Origin: an uncultured Erythrobacter sp.
GTDB lineage: Bacteria; Pseudomonadota; Alphaproteobacteria; Sphingomonadales; Sphingomonadaceae
Reading direction: 5' to 3'
NCBI GenBank assembly: GCA_913055155.1
Contig: CAJXJR010000001.1
Span: 186,001-250,000, forward strand
DNA: 64,000 bases
Under the pieces are notes generated by a model. It ran no database searches. It had not been told where the DNA came from and was given only the letters and a program-made list of their open reading frames with translations. The position numbers and the translations under genes were made by a program. This document shows positions 39,877 through 49,398 of this stretch, one piece after another (within the stretch, counting starts at the first letter, position 1; each line of letters begins with the position of its first letter).

Positions 39877-40268
39877 ACCAGCCGCAAGGCCACCAGCACT
39901 GCCCACACGCTCCAGAACAGCAGCAGGACGAAGGTTGCGCCGATGCCGATCTGGCGCGTCTTTGCCGGATGATCCGCCTGCATGCCCAACGGATGCAGCA
40001 CGCGCGCCACGAAGTAGGCGAGGGCGGAAAGGCCCAGCAGCCAGCCATCCTGGCCGGAAAGGTCCAGCAACAGGATCAGCAGCAGGGCAAACGGCGTGTA
40101 TTCCACGAAATTGGCCTGGGCCCGCATGTGTCTTTGCAGCGGGATATGGCCCCCATCCCCGTGCAGCACTTTTCCGTCGATCCGCGCCTTGCCACAGCGC
40201 AGTGCAAGCCACAGGTTGACGAGCGCTGCCGCTGCCACGCTGAACAGGCTGATATGCAGGTCTGCCAT
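39873..40268 (-). CDS. MAPEG-family membrane protein
   Basis: A 131-residue protein with four hydrophobic helices and the MAPEG signature GHIPLQRHMRAQANFVEYTPFALLL followed by RVLHPLGMQ. Family members act as membrane glutathione transferases or peroxidases, or in eicosanoid metabolism; bacterial roles are mostly unknown. The much longer upstream open frame is a shadow of plsX and rpmF. ATG 40268 gives the family length. Adjacency to a glyoxalase II-like hydrolase hints at glutathione chemistry, a weak inference. Confidence 0.85.
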   Translation of the reverse strand: MADLHISLFSVAAAALVNLWLALRCGKARIDGKVLHGDGGHIPLQRHMRAQANFVEYTPFALLLILLLDLSGQDGWLLGLSALAYFVARVLHPLGMQADHPAKTRQIGIGATFVLLLFWSVWAVLVALRLV

Positions 40269-40320
40269 TGATAGTTCTCCCCGGTGGTCCCATCTTCTCG
40301 CTAGAGATGGGTAGGTGTGC

Positions 40321-40348
40321 TTGCAACTGGCCGAGAAATCGCTATAGC
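40321..40348 (+). promoter_or_regulatory. Candidate sigma-70 promoter for rpmF-plsX-fabH
   Basis: TTGCAA (40321-40326) and TATAGC (40343-40348) are separated by 16 bp, in the 195-bp gap ahead of rpmF. The match to the -35/-10 consensus is moderate and was found by eye. Confidence 0.35.
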
Positions 40349-40463
40349 GCGCGCCTTCGCCGCATCCTTGGATGGCTTTTCCGGCGCGCTTGCGCAGCGG
40401 ACAGGCTTGCCCTAGGGCGGCTCCGACGCAGTTTTTGAACGAATTCAAGGAACAGGTGCCGAG

Positions 40464-40646
40464 ATGGCTGTCCCTAAAAGAAAAGTATCGCCGCATCGCC
40501 GGGGCAATCGCCGCGCGCACGATTCGCTGAAGGTCGAAGCCTTTCACGAATGCTCCAACTGCGGCGAGCTGAAGCGCCCGCACATGCTCTGCAACGCCTG
40601 TGGCCACTACAACGGCCGCCAGGTTGTCGAGCCCAAGGGTCTGTAA
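40464..40646 (+). CDS. rpmF: 50S ribosomal protein L32
   Basis: A 60-residue ribosomal protein starting [20 protein letters not shown]. It keeps the zinc ribbon as two Cys pairs, CSNCGE and CNACGH, so it is the zinc-binding form. It begins the rpmF-plsX-fabH run, an arrangement common across bacteria that links translation and lipid synthesis. The start is preceded by AAGGAACAGG. Confidence 0.97.
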   Translation: MAVPKRKVSPHRRGNRRAHDSLKVEAFHECSNCGELKRPHMLCNACGHYNGRQVVEPKGL

Positions 40647-40676
40647 AGTCCAAACCGGACCAAGGAGGTCGCGCGC

Positions 40677-41753
40677 ATGAGCCTGCCCCGTATCGCGGTT
40701 GATGCGATGGGCGGGGATCATGGCGTGCGCGTCATGGTGTCCGGCGCTGCCCTTGCGCGGCGCCGGCACGACAAGTTCAGCTTCCTGCTGGTGGGTGACG
40801 AAACGCGGATCAAGGCCGCGCTCGACGATCACCCGGGCATGCGCGAAGCAAGCGAGATCCTGCATTGCGACGACGTGGTATCGGGCGACGAGAAGCCCAG
40901 CCGCGCCATTCGTCGTGCGAAAACCACCAGCATGGGCCTGGCCATCCAGGCGGTGAAGGACGGGCATTGCGGCGCCGCCGTCAGCGCGGGCAACACCGGT
41001 GCGCTGATGGCGATGAGCAAGCTGGCGCTGCGCACAATGCCGGGGATCGACCGGCCCGCGCTGGCCGCGTTGATGCCGACGCTGGAAGACCACGATGTCA
41101 TCATGCTGGACCTGGGCGCCAACACCGATTGCGACGCCCGCAACCTGGTGCAGTTCGCCATCATGGGTGCAGCCTATTCGCGCATCGTGAACGAAGGGCG
41201 CACCCCGCGCGTGCGCCTGCTGAATATCGGCACGGAAAGCATCAAGGGCACCGACGACCTGCACAAGGCAGCCCAGTTGCTGCGCGATGCAAAGGACCTC
41301 GATATGCTGTTCGACGGCTATGTCGAGGCTGACAAGATCAACCGCGGCGAAGTGGACGTGGTGGTGACCGATGGCTTCTCCGGCAATATCGCGCTGAAGG
41401 CGATCGAGGGATCGGCCCGCTTCGTGACCGACCTGCTGAAGAGCGCCTTTACCAGCTCGCTGCGGTCGAAGATCGGCTTTCTCGTCTCGCGCCCGGCCAC
41501 GGAACTGCTGCGCCACCACCTGGATCCGAACAACCACAATGGTGGGGTCTTCCTGGGCCTGAACGGCGTGATCGTGAAGTCGCACGGAAGCGCCAATGCG
41601 CAAGGCGTGGCCAATGCCGTGGCAGTGACTGCACGCCTGCTGGAGGATGACTTGACCGACCGTATTTCCGCCGACCTGGCGAAGATGGGCGAAGACGCCC
41701 TGCGCGAGAGCGGCAATGGCGGATCGTCCGCCGGGCAGATGGACGAGGCATGA
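40677..41753 (+). CDS. plsX: Phosphate acyltransferase PlsX
   Basis: A 358-residue peripheral enzyme that converts acyl-ACP to acyl-phosphate for phospholipid synthesis. It opens with [12 protein letters not shown], the family signature, and has [19 protein letters not shown] and [22 protein letters not shown] segment lies near residue 75. It is 30 bp after rpmF with an AAGGAGG ribosome site, and its stop overlaps fabH by four bases. Confidence 0.98.
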   Translation: MSLPRIAVDAMGGDHGVRVMVSGAALARRRHDKFSFLLVGDETRIKAALDDHPGMREASEILHCDDVVSGDEKPSRAIRRAKTTSMGLAIQAVKDGHCGAAVSAGNTGALMAMSKLALRTMPGIDRPALAALMPTLEDHDVIMLDLGANTDCDARNLVQFAIMGAAYSRIVNEGRTPRVRLLNIGTESIKGTDDLHKAAQLLRDAKDLDMLFDGYVEADKINRGEVDVVVTDGFSGNIALKAIEGSARFVTDLLKSAFTSSLRSKIGFLVSRPATELLRHHLDPNNHNGGVFLGLNGVIVKSHGSANAQGVANAVAVTARLLEDDLTDRISADLAKMGEDALRESGNGGSSAGQMDEA

Positions 41754-42715
41754 TCCGCTCCGTCCTGATTGGAACCGGCTCTGCGCTGCCCAGCGACTGT
41801 GTCAGCAACGATGAGCTGGCAAAGCGCGTCGATACCAGCGACGAATGGATTCGCGAACGTACGGGCATCACCCAGCGCTATATCGCCGCAGAGGGCGAGA
41901 CGACGGGCACGCTGGCCACGGCTGCAGCACAGGCGGCGCTGGACGATGCGGGCCTTTCCATCGCCGATATCGACCTGATCGTGCTGGCCACCGCCACGCC
42001 CGACAACACCTTCCCTGCCACCGCCACCAAGGTGCAGCACCAGCTGGGCGGGAAGGATTTTCCCGCCTTCGACGTGGCCGCCGTCTGCTCGGGCTTCCTC
42101 TATGCGCTCAGCACGGCTGACGCCATGCTGCGTACCGGCATGGCCACGCGTGCCATCGTGATCGGGGCAGAAACCTTCAGCCGCATCCTCGACTGGGAAG
42201 ACCGCACCACTTGCGTGCTGTTCGGCGATGGCGCGGGCGCCTTCGTGATCGAGGCGCAGGACGTTGCTGCGGACGGGCCCGGCATCATCGCCAGCCGCCT
42301 GCATGCCGATGGCGAGCATGGCGACATGCTCTACGTCGATGGTGGGCCCTCCACCACGGGCGAAGTGGGCAAGGTACGCATGAAGGGCCGCGAGGTCTTC
42401 CGCCATGCCGTGACCAACCTTTCCAGCGTGCTGGGCGAGGTGTTGGCCGAAGCCGGATGCCAGCCGGGCGATATCGACTGGGTGGTACCGCACCAGGCCA
42501 ATTTCCGCATCCTCGATGCCACCGCGCGCAAGCTGGGCCTGCCGATGGACAAGGTGGTGGTGACGGTTGACCGGCACGCCAACACTTCCGCTGCCTCCGT
42601 GCCGTTGGCTTTCGATGTCGCGAAGAAGGACGGCCGCATCCAGAAGGGCGACCTGGTGATGCTGGAAGCCATGGGCGGTGGCTTCACCTGGGGCGCCAGC
42701 CTGCTGCGCGCGTAG
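41750..42715 (+). CDS. fabH: 3-oxoacyl-ACP synthase III
   Basis: A 321-residue condensing enzyme that starts fatty acid synthesis from acetyl-CoA and malonyl-ACP. The catalytic Cys lies in [11 protein letters not shown], His in [10 protein letters not shown] and Asn in RHANTSAAS, the complete Cys-His-Asn triad. The N-terminus ([21 protein letters not shown]) is typical. ATG 41750 lies within the plsX stop (ATGA), so translation is coupled. Confidence 0.98.
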   Translation: MIRSVLIGTGSALPSDCVSNDELAKRVDTSDEWIRERTGITQRYIAAEGETTGTLATAAAQAALDDAGLSIADIDLIVLATATPDNTFPATATKVQHQLGGKDFPAFDVAAVCSGFLYALSTADAMLRTGMATRAIVIGAETFSRILDWEDRTTCVLFGDGAGAFVIEAQDVAADGPGIIASRLHADGEHGDMLYVDGGPSTTGEVGKVRMKGREVFRHAVTNLSSVLGEVLAEAGCQPGDIDWVVPHQANFRILDATARKLGLPMDKVVVTVDRHANTSAASVPLAFDVAKKDGRIQKGDLVMLEAMGGGFTWGASLLRA

Positions 42716-42811
42716 GATTTTTCCCCCACGGCACCGCACCCGACCTTGCGTTGTCGAGCAATTTCCTACATACGCATAAATGGGTCGTCAGCATTGAAGG
42801 AGTAGGAGCGC

Positions 42812-43117
42812 ATGAACGTAATGCGATCCGTGGGTACGTTGACACGTGCCGACCTGGCCGAGACGATCAACCACAAGATGGGTTTTTCCCGGGCCGAAAG
42901 CCTCGACATGGTCGAGGCGATCCTCGCCAAGATGTGCGATGCTATGGCCGATGGGGAGAACGTGAAGATCTCCGGCTTCGGCAGTTTCGTACTGCGTGAC
43001 AAGAAAGAACGTATCGGCCGCAACCCGAAGACGGGTGTCGAAGTTCCGATTACGCCGCGCCGGGTGATGACTTTCCGCGCCAGCCAGAAACTCAAAGAGC
43101 GCATCGCGCAGGGCTGA
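42812..43117 (+). CDS. ihfA: Integration host factor alpha subunit
   Basis: A 101-residue DNA-bending protein, paired with IhfB in the cell. The DNA-contacting arm has [20 protein letters not shown] with the intercalating Pro in the RNPKTG turn. [20 protein letters not shown] is the dimerization helix region. It is followed without gap by the MerR gene (TGATG at 43115-43119), the same order as in other alphaproteobacteria. Confidence 0.95.
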   Translation: MNVMRSVGTLTRADLAETINHKMGFSRAESLDMVEAILAKMCDAMADGENVKISGFGSFVLRDKKERIGRNPKTGVEVPITPRRVMTFRASQKLKERIAQG

Positions 43118-43530
43118 TGGCCATGGAGCTTCCCTGGATGGCGCGCTTTGACGACGGCAAGGCGCCTGATGCCATGCGCACGATTGGCGAGGTTTCTGCA
43201 GCTTTCGGCATCAAGCCGCACGTGCTGCGATACTGGGAGCAGCAGTTCGCCATGTTGCAACCGCTCAAGCGCAGCGGCGGTCGTCGCCTCTACCGGCCGG
43301 AGGACATCGCGCTGGTCGAGCAGATCGACAAGCTGGTGAACCGGCAAGGCTATACGCTGAAGGGCGCGAACAAGGCGCTGTTGAAAGGCGATGTCGATTT
43401 CGCTGCCGAACTTGGCGCAGGGCGCACGCGCAATGCCGCCGAAAGCGGGAACAAGGACGATTCCATCGCCCAGATCGTAGCGCGGCTGCAATCGGTTCGT
43501 CATCGCCTTGCCGGCGCACTTGCCGACTAG
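43117..43530 (+). CDS. MerR-family transcriptional regulator
   Basis: A 137-residue regulator. The MerR helix-turn-helix is RTIGEVSAAFGIKPHVLRYWEQQF followed by the wing SGGRRLYRPEDIALV. The C-terminal part is short and has no cysteine metal site, so it is not a mercury sensor. Its ATG shares the A of the ihfA stop (TGATG). In alphaproteobacteria this regulator routinely follows ihfA and its targets are unknown. Confidence 0.9.
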   Translation: MAMELPWMARFDDGKAPDAMRTIGEVSAAFGIKPHVLRYWEQQFAMLQPLKRSGGRRLYRPEDIALVEQIDKLVNRQGYTLKGANKALLKGDVDFAAELGAGRTRNAAESGNKDDSIAQIVARLQSVRHRLAGALAD

Positions 43531-43569
43531 AATTGCTTGAAGTCAGAAGGTTGTGCCGATCCTGCGGGA

Positions 43570-44103
43570 TCAGCCGACGCTTTGCGGACCCAGTTCCGGG
43601 TCGAGATCGCGCGGACGTGCGAAATGCACCAGCTTGCCGCATCCGGTGGCGAGATCGGCCCAGTGGTCGATATCCAGTTCCAGCACGGCAAAGGCCGCGG
43701 TCGGATACTTCTGCAATACCTCGTTGAACAGGTCGTTCTCCGCCTCGGGGGCGACCAGGTCCAGCGCCAGTTCCTGCAGGCCGGGATTGTGCGCCATCAG
43801 CAGCACCGCATCGGCGCTGTCGTGGCAGGCTGACAGCAGCTGGATCAGCGTGGGACTGTCGGCAAGGTAGGCTTGTTCCTCGAACTGCACCGGAATATCC
43901 AGGCCGCTCGCCTCGAAGGTGCGCTTCACCCGCTCCGCCGGGCTTGCCACAACCAGATCCCAAGCGCCGCCCTGCCGGCGGATATGTTCGCCCATCAACG
44001 CTGCGCCCTTGCGCCCGCGCGCGTTCAGCCCGCGGTCGAAATCGCGCAGGCTCATGTCGTCCCAGTCGGACTTGGCATGGCGCAGCAGGCCCAGGCGTTT
44101 CAC
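43570..44103 (-). CDS. sixA: Phosphohistidine phosphatase SixA-like
   Basis: A 177-residue histidine phosphatase with the catalytic RHA motif in LGLLRHAKSDWDD at residue 8, RGLNARGRKGA, the ASPAERVKRT Arg and the second His in LMAHNPGLQEL. SixA removes phosphate from phospho-His of histidine kinases. Its start overlaps the stop of the upstream helicase gene by four bases (ATGA), so the two are coupled, although a functional link is not evident. Confidence 0.9.
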   Translation of the reverse strand: MKRLGLLRHAKSDWDDMSLRDFDRGLNARGRKGAALMGEHIRRQGGAWDLVVASPAERVKRTFEASGLDIPVQFEEQAYLADSPTLIQLLSACHDSADAVLLMAHNPGLQELALDLVAPEAENDLFNEVLQKYPTAAFAVLELDIDHWADLATGCGKLVHFARPRDLDPELGPQSVG

Positions 44104-46847
44104 TTGCGCGCGTCCTCTTCGAATGTGGCGTCGTGGCAGGAAACACCCGCAGCGACACGTTGTAAAGCCTCGTCCAGCGTCAGACGTGTGACAGGCACGC
44201 CGGGCGGGAAGGCGGTGAGCAGGCGCGAGGGGAAGGCGGGTGAGAGCACGATGAAGTGCCCATGATCGTCCGCGCTGCGAATCAGGCGACCGAAAGCCTG
44301 CGCCAGCCGTCCGCGAATGATCCTGTCGTCATAAGCGCTGCCGCCGCCCGCAGCCCGGCGCGCGCGGTGCAGGATGCTGGGCTTGGGCCAGGGCACCTGT
44401 TCCATCACCACGCAGCGCAAGGAGTGGCCGGGCACGTCCACCCCGTCGCGCAGGGCATCGGTGCCCAGCAGGCTGGCGTGCGGGTCGTCGCGGAAGATAT
44501 CCACCAGCGTGCCGGTGTCGATCGGGTCGACGTGCTGCGCGAACAGCGGCAGGCCCTCGCGCGCCAGCCGGTCGGCGATGCGTCCGTGCACCGCGCGCAG
44601 GCGGCGGATCGCGGTGAACAGTCCCAGCACCCCGCCGCCGCTGGCCTCGATAATGCGGGCATAGGCGCCGGCCAGCCCGGCAAGGTCGCCCTTCTTAACA
44701 TCGGTAACGATCAGCACTTCTGCCCGCGCGGCATAGTCGAACGGGCTGGTGGCATCGGCCAGCCGTGGCTGCACCTCGATGTGCGACGTGCCGGATCGCG
44801 CGATGGCGCTGGCCCAGTCGGGCCCATCCTCGCCGCGATCGGTCAGCGTGGCGCTGGTCAGCATCACGCCGTGGGCCGGTTCCAGCACCACGCGGGCAAA
44901 CGGCTTCATCGGATCGAGAAAGCGGCGATGCAGGCCGATATCGAATTCGCGCGTGTCGTTGCGTTCGACCGAAAGCCAGTCGACGAATTCGGGGTCTGCC
45001 GGTCCGCCAAGGCGATTGAGCAGCGCCTCCCACGCGGACAGCGTGTCGATCCGCCAGCTGAGCGAGAAACGCGCCCCCTCGATCCGCGCACGGCCTTGTC
45101 CATCCAGCCAGTCGGGCGAATCTTCCAGCATGGCCTCCAGCCGCAGGCCCAGCTTGATGAGTGGGCTGCGGATTTCTGCCAGCGCCCGCGTGGCGGCCTG
45201 GGCCCGCTCCACGAAATCGCCGTCGAGCCCGGCAGCCTCTGTCTCTATGCCGTATCCGGCATCCAGCGCGCCGCTTTCGTCGCGCGCGTAGGTGATGGCA
45301 CGGACGGCCGCGAGCAGCACTTCGATCTCGCCCGAAGGTTCGTTCTCGGCCAGCCGTGACAGCCAACCTTCGCCGGGCAGGGCCTGGGCAGCTTCGCACG
45401 CCTTATCAATGGCTTCGCCGCCTTCCTCGTCATAGCTGGCGACATCGGCCAGCCGCGCCGCGAGGCCGCGCCTGCGTCCTTTCGAACCACGCTCCGGCCC
45501 CAGGATCCAGCGCTTCATCTCGATGGCTTCCTGCCCGGTCAGCGCCGCGGCGAAGGTGGAATCGGCAGCGTCGAATACGTGGTGGCCTTCATCGAACACC
45601 ACGCGGGTGGGGCGCTGCGCATGGTCGCGCCCGCGCGCTGCATTGACCATCACCAGCGCATGATTGGCGATGACCAGGTCTGCCTGCGCGCTGGCGCGGG
45701 CGGCGCGTTCGATGAAGCATTTGCGATAGTGCGGGCAGCCGGCATAGATGCATTCGCCGCGCTGGTCGGTCAGCGACTTGATGGCGCGCTGGCGAAACAG
45801 CGTGCCCAGCCAGCCGGGCAGGTCGCCGCCGATCATGTCGCCATCCTGCGAATAGGCGGCCCAGCGCGCCACCAGCTGTGCCAGCACCGCCGCGCGCCCG
45901 CCAAAGCCGCCTTGCAGCGCGTCTTCCAGGTTGAGCAGGCACAGATAGTTCTCGCGACCCTTGCGCACCACCACCGGCCGGGTGCCGTCGGCGCGGCGAT
46001 CGGGCCATGCGCGGCTGGCTTCGCTGCGCAGCTGGCGTTGCAGGTTCTTGGTAAAGGTGGAGACCCAGACCGTGCCGCCCGATTGTTCGGCCCACAGCGA
46101 GGCGGGCGAGAGGTAACCCAGCGTCTTGCCAATGCCGGTGCCTGCCTGCGCCAGCAGCACGTGCGGCTTGTCGCGCCGTTCGCGCGGGGCGAAGATTGTG
46201 CCGACTTCGGTGGCATAGGCACGCTGGCCCTCGCGCCGTTCAGCGCCCTCGCCGGTCAGTGTCTCCAGCTGGTTCAGGATCGCCGCGTCGCCCAGGGTCA
46301 CCTGCACCGGCTGCGGACGTTCGGCAGCGTCCTCCCACTCCGGCAGCCGTGAAAACAGCCATTTCTCGGCGCGCTGCGGCTTGGCGACATGGGGGCCGAG
46401 CACTTGCGCCCAGGGCCAGCGCAAGCGGGATAGCGATTGCAGCACGCTCCACGCGCCATCTCGTGCCGCCCAGTCTTTGCGCTCGCAGGTTGCCAGCAGC
46501 ACGCCGGCCGCCTGTCGCAACAGGCGCGGCACCTGCGCGCCGTCTTCGGGTTCGGGCAGGTCCAGCGCATGGGCCAGGCCCTTGGGTGTGGGCACGCAGA
46601 ATTTCGCCGGGTGGACGAAGGCGAACAGCTCCAGCAGGTCCAGTCCGGAAAGGTCGGGATAGCCCAGCCGCGTCGCCACCAGCGGTGCGTTCAGGATGAG
46701 GTGCGGCGTATCGGCGGCCGCCATCACCGCCTCGCCCTTCGAGGCTCCGCGCACCGTGCCGTCGGTGCCACAAAGCCAACTGCCGGCGTGGCTGGCGTGG
46801 AGCGCGGGCAGTGGCACGTCACTTTCGGGGAGGGCGGGGTCGGCCAT
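44100..46847 (-). CDS. DinG/XPD-type ATP-dependent DNA helicase
   Basis: A 915-residue superfamily 2 helicase. Walker A is AQAGTGIGKTLGYL near residue 235 and Walker B is VFDEGHHVFDAADS. Cysteines in NYLCLLNLED, GECIYAGCPHYRKC form the four-Cys FeS-cluster region of XPD/DinG. The late motif AFGRLIRSADDHG is motif VI. An N-terminal extension of about 200 residues precedes the helicase core and has no recognised domain. It probably acts in DNA repair. No dedicated nuclease domain is seen. Confidence 0.9.
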   Translation of the reverse strand: MADPALPESDVPLPALHASHAGSWLCGTDGTVRGASKGEAVMAAADTPHLILNAPLVATRLGYPDLSGLDLLELFAFVHPAKFCVPTPKGLAHALDLPEPEDGAQVPRLLRQAAGVLLATCERKDWAARDGAWSVLQSLSRLRWPWAQVLGPHVAKPQRAEKWLFSRLPEWEDAAERPQPVQVTLGDAAILNQLETLTGEGAERREGQRAYATEVGTIFAPRERRDKPHVLLAQAGTGIGKTLGYLSPASLWAEQSGGTVWVSTFTKNLQRQLRSEASRAWPDRRADGTRPVVVRKGRENYLCLLNLEDALQGGFGGRAAVLAQLVARWAAYSQDGDMIGGDLPGWLGTLFRQRAIKSLTDQRGECIYAGCPHYRKCFIERAARASAQADLVIANHALVMVNAARGRDHAQRPTRVVFDEGHHVFDAADSTFAAALTGQEAIEMKRWILGPERGSKGRRRGLAARLADVASYDEEGGEAIDKACEAAQALPGEGWLSRLAENEPSGEIEVLLAAVRAITYARDESGALDAGYGIETEAAGLDGDFVERAQAATRALAEIRSPLIKLGLRLEAMLEDSPDWLDGQGRARIEGARFSLSWRIDTLSAWEALLNRLGGPADPEFVDWLSVERNDTREFDIGLHRRFLDPMKPFARVVLEPAHGVMLTSATLTDRGEDGPDWASAIARSGTSHIEVQPRLADATSPFDYAARAEVLIVTDVKKGDLAGLAGAYARIIEASGGGVLGLFTAIRRLRAVHGRIADRLAREGLPLFAQHVDPIDTGTLVDIFRDDPHASLLGTDALRDGVDVPGHSLRCVVMEQVPWPKPSILHRARRAAGGGSAYDDRIIRGRLAQAFGRLIRSADDHGHFIVLSPAFPSRLLTAFPPGVPVTRLTLDEALQRVAAGVSCHDATFEEDARK

Positions 46848-46935
46848 CGCGACCCACTATCCCCTGTGAGAACGAAATGTAAACGCGTGAGCGGCCATGA
46901 AGTGGTGGATGAGCGCTAACTCAGGGGGATATTCC

Positions 46936-47334
46936 ATGCGCAAGGGCGTTTCCGCCGTGCTGGCCGCAGGCGTGCTGGCCAGTCCAGCAGCCGTGCCTGC
47001 ACAGGAGGTGCCACCAGAACCGGTGGCCGTGGTCGAGAGCGCGGTGGCGGCTTACCAGGCCGGCAATCGCGAGCGCTTCCTCGCGCACTTCGCCGACAAC
47101 GCGGTCGTCGAACTCGATGGCCTCAGCTTCGAAGGCCGCGCGCAGATCGCTGCCGCCTATGCCCCCAATTTCGAGCGCGGTGCACCGCGCGTGCGCGTGA
47201 TCGAGCGCGAAGCCTATGCCAATCGCGTGATCGATACCGAGGAATACGACTTCGGCGGGCAGGTGTGGTGCTGTTCGGTCACGGCCTATTTCATCGAAGA
47301 TGGCAAGATCGTGCTGGCCCGCGTGCAGGGCTGA
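46936..47334 (+). CDS. Exported SnoaL/NTF2-like protein (paralogue 1)
   Basis: A 132-residue protein with a Sec signal peptide (MRKGVSAVLAAGVLASPAAVPA) and an NTF2/SnoaL fold: AVAAYQAGNRERFLAHFADNAVVELDGLSFEGRAQIAAAYAP. Near the end it has VWCCSVTAYF, a vicinal Cys pair shared with the next gene (VCCTVTAIW). The role is unknown; the fold serves as isomerase, hydrolase or ligand-binding domain. ATG 46936 follows GGGGGAT. The longer open frame to 46897 adds no signal-like sequence. Confidence 0.78.
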   Translation: MRKGVSAVLAAGVLASPAAVPAQEVPPEPVAVVESAVAAYQAGNRERFLAHFADNAVVELDGLSFEGRAQIAAAYAPNFERGAPRVRVIEREAYANRVIDTEEYDFGGQVWCCSVTAYFIEDGKIVLARVQG

Positions 47335-47438
47335 TCGGCAGATCGAACAGGGTTAACAACGCCTTAGGCAAAGACCGTAACCCGCCCTCATCCCTGTGCC
47401 GGTAACGCTGCCAGGACGAGAGACCAGGGAGACCAGCC

Positions 47439-47861
47439 ATGCGCACGCTCGCCTATGCCATTGCCGCTTCTTCAGCCATTGCTGCTGCAACTTCGCCGTT
47501 GCTGGCCGAGCCTTATGGCACGAACAACCACGACGTGGTGCGCGTGCACAACGAGGCCTACACCCAAGGCGATTTCGAGCGTTTCATCGCAACCTTCGCG
47601 GACGATGCCGTGGTGGTCGTCGAAGGCTATGAATATCGCGGGCGCGACGAGATCGCCGCCAGCTATGCGCCCAGCTTCGGCCCCGGCGCGCCGCAGGCGA
47701 TCATCGAGCGGCAGGGTCGCGCCTCTGGCGGTGGCATCGTGCAGCGCGAAAGCTATGTCTACGAAGACGGCACGGAAGTGTGCTGCACCGTCACCGCCAT
47801 CTGGGTGGAAGACGGCCAGATCGCCCGCGTGCTGGTCGATACCGGCGGCCTGGGCGGTTAG
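47439..47861 (+). CDS. Exported SnoaL/NTF2-like protein (paralogue 2)
   Basis: A 140-residue paralogue of the preceding gene with its own signal peptide (MRTLAYAIAASSAIAAATSPLLA). AYTQGDFERFIATFADDAVVVVEGYEYRGRDEIAASYAPSFGPGAP aligns residue for residue with the neighbour, and the CC pair is kept. The 104-bp gap between the genes has its own ribosome site (GACCAGGGAGACC). Expressed probably as a pair. Function unknown. Confidence 0.78.
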   Translation: MRTLAYAIAASSAIAAATSPLLAEPYGTNNHDVVRVHNEAYTQGDFERFIATFADDAVVVVEGYEYRGRDEIAASYAPSFGPGAPQAIIERQGRASGGGIVQRESYVYEDGTEVCCTVTAIWVEDGQIARVLVDTGGLGG

Positions 47862-47879
47862 CCGGGCACGGCCCCGGCA

Positions 47880-49385
47880 TCAGCGCCGGGGCACGCAGCT
47901 CCAGTTATCGGGATCGTTCGCGTCGCCTGCGCCATCGTAGCGGGCGACGTTCGGCCATGCGCAGTGTGGGCGCACAAGGTCGCTGTCCGCCTTGCCGCCG
48001 ATCAGCCTATCCGGCGCCTCGCCGCTTTCCAGCCAGTCTTCCATCGCGCCGATATAGTCGATCCGGTCGGCGCCGGGGCCGCCCGCGCAGTGGCCCATGC
48101 CGGGCACGAGATAGTAGCTGAACTGCTGGCCCGCTTCGGGGTTTTCGGCGTAGACGGCGCGGGCATAGTCGTTCGACAGCACCGGGCTGGGGCCGGCATC
48201 GTTCTCGCCATGCCACAGCATCAGGCGCCCGCCGCGCTCGAAGAAGGCGGACAGGTCGGGGTCCTTCGCTTCGTACATCTCGGCGAAGTCGGAATTTCGC
48301 ACGGTCATGTAATTGGCTTCGGAGAAGTTCTCCCAGTCGACCGGGCGCGCGCCGAAAATCACCGGTTGCAGGCCCATCAGGCCGCCGCCGCGCGTGGGAT
48401 CGGCGTTCTGGCCGCTGCCATCGGCGCGGTTGAAGAAGCCCCAGGCCGCTTCGCCGCCGCGGCTCATCGGGTGCATCATGAAACTGCCGTCCGCCGCGCG
48501 GCGCCCGTTATAGAGCGCGGTCAGCGCATCGACCTGCTGCGGGCTGAGGCAGCCTTCGCTCTCGCCGGGTGCGCATTGCAGCGCGCGTGGTTGCCACGAA
48601 CAGGCGCGCGGGTTGTTGATCAGGCCGTCCTCCAGCCCGTCGTTGGCATCGCAGGCAGCCAACGCGGCATCCTGCACCATCTGCAACTCGGGCATTGTAA
48701 AGCCCGCACCCGGCTGGGCGAAGGTCTGGTTGCGCAGCACCGCGCTGGTCTGCACCTGCAGCGTGTAGACCGGCGCGCCGACGATCACCGCGTCGTAATC
48801 CGCCGGATACCGCTGCGCTTCCATCAGCCCCATGCGCCCGCCGGTGGAACAGCCGGAGTAGATGGCGGTGTCATGTTCCTGGCCATAGAACATGGCGGCC
48901 ACCTGCTTGCCGGTTTCGGTCATCGTGTGGATGGCGCGGTGGCTGAAATCCTCCGCCTGAACCGGGTTGATGACCCATTCATTGCCCCAGGGATTGGTGC
49001 TGGTGTGACCGCCGTTGGTCTGCATGGTGGCGTAGCCCTTGGTCAAGCCATCGCGCGCGGCATCCAGCGTCACGTTGCCCAGCCAGGCACCGCCGCCAAT
49101 GCCCAGGACGTTGCCGTTCCATTCTTCGGGCAAGCGGTAGACCACGCCGATATTGGAGCCGTCGACCGGGTGCAGCGTGGTGGTCACTTCGCAATAGGAA
49201 GGCAATCCCTCCGCTGCGGGTACCCAGATGGTGGAAAGCGGCAGTTCGCCTGCTTCCTGCGTGGCGAGGAATTCGCACTGGGTGGCGGAGAGTGCTGCTC
49301 CGCGCGTGGCATCGGGTTCGTTCGAGTCCGCGGTGGTACAGGCGGCGAGAATGGCAAGGGTGCTTGTGGCGACAAGAAAGCGCAT
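47880..49385 (-). CDS. Tannase/feruloyl esterase-family lipoprotein
   Basis: A 501-residue serine esterase exported with a lipobox (STLAILAACTTAD). The nucleophile lies in YSGCSTGGRMG, the acid in WHGENDAG and the base in GMGHCAGG. The Cys before the Ser and the Cys after the His form the CS-D-HC disulfide motif of tannases and fungal feruloyl esterases, and all are present. It should hydrolyse esters of phenolic acids such as gallate or ferulate, or related terephthalate-type esters (MHETase is in the same family). It lies in a run with a SnoaL-like gene and a MoaF-like gene. Confidence 0.9.
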   Translation of the reverse strand: MRFLVATSTLAILAACTTADSNEPDATRGAALSATQCEFLATQEAGELPLSTIWVPAAEGLPSYCEVTTTLHPVDGSNIGVVYRLPEEWNGNVLGIGGGAWLGNVTLDAARDGLTKGYATMQTNGGHTSTNPWGNEWVINPVQAEDFSHRAIHTMTETGKQVAAMFYGQEHDTAIYSGCSTGGRMGLMEAQRYPADYDAVIVGAPVYTLQVQTSAVLRNQTFAQPGAGFTMPELQMVQDAALAACDANDGLEDGLINNPRACSWQPRALQCAPGESEGCLSPQQVDALTALYNGRRAADGSFMMHPMSRGGEAAWGFFNRADGSGQNADPTRGGGLMGLQPVIFGARPVDWENFSEANYMTVRNSDFAEMYEAKDPDLSAFFERGGRLMLWHGENDAGPSPVLSNDYARAVYAENPEAGQQFSYYLVPGMGHCAGGPGADRIDYIGAMEDWLESGEAPDRLIGGKADSDLVRPHCAWPNVARYDGAGDANDPDNWSCVPRR

Positions 49386-49398
49386 GGATATCTCCGGA

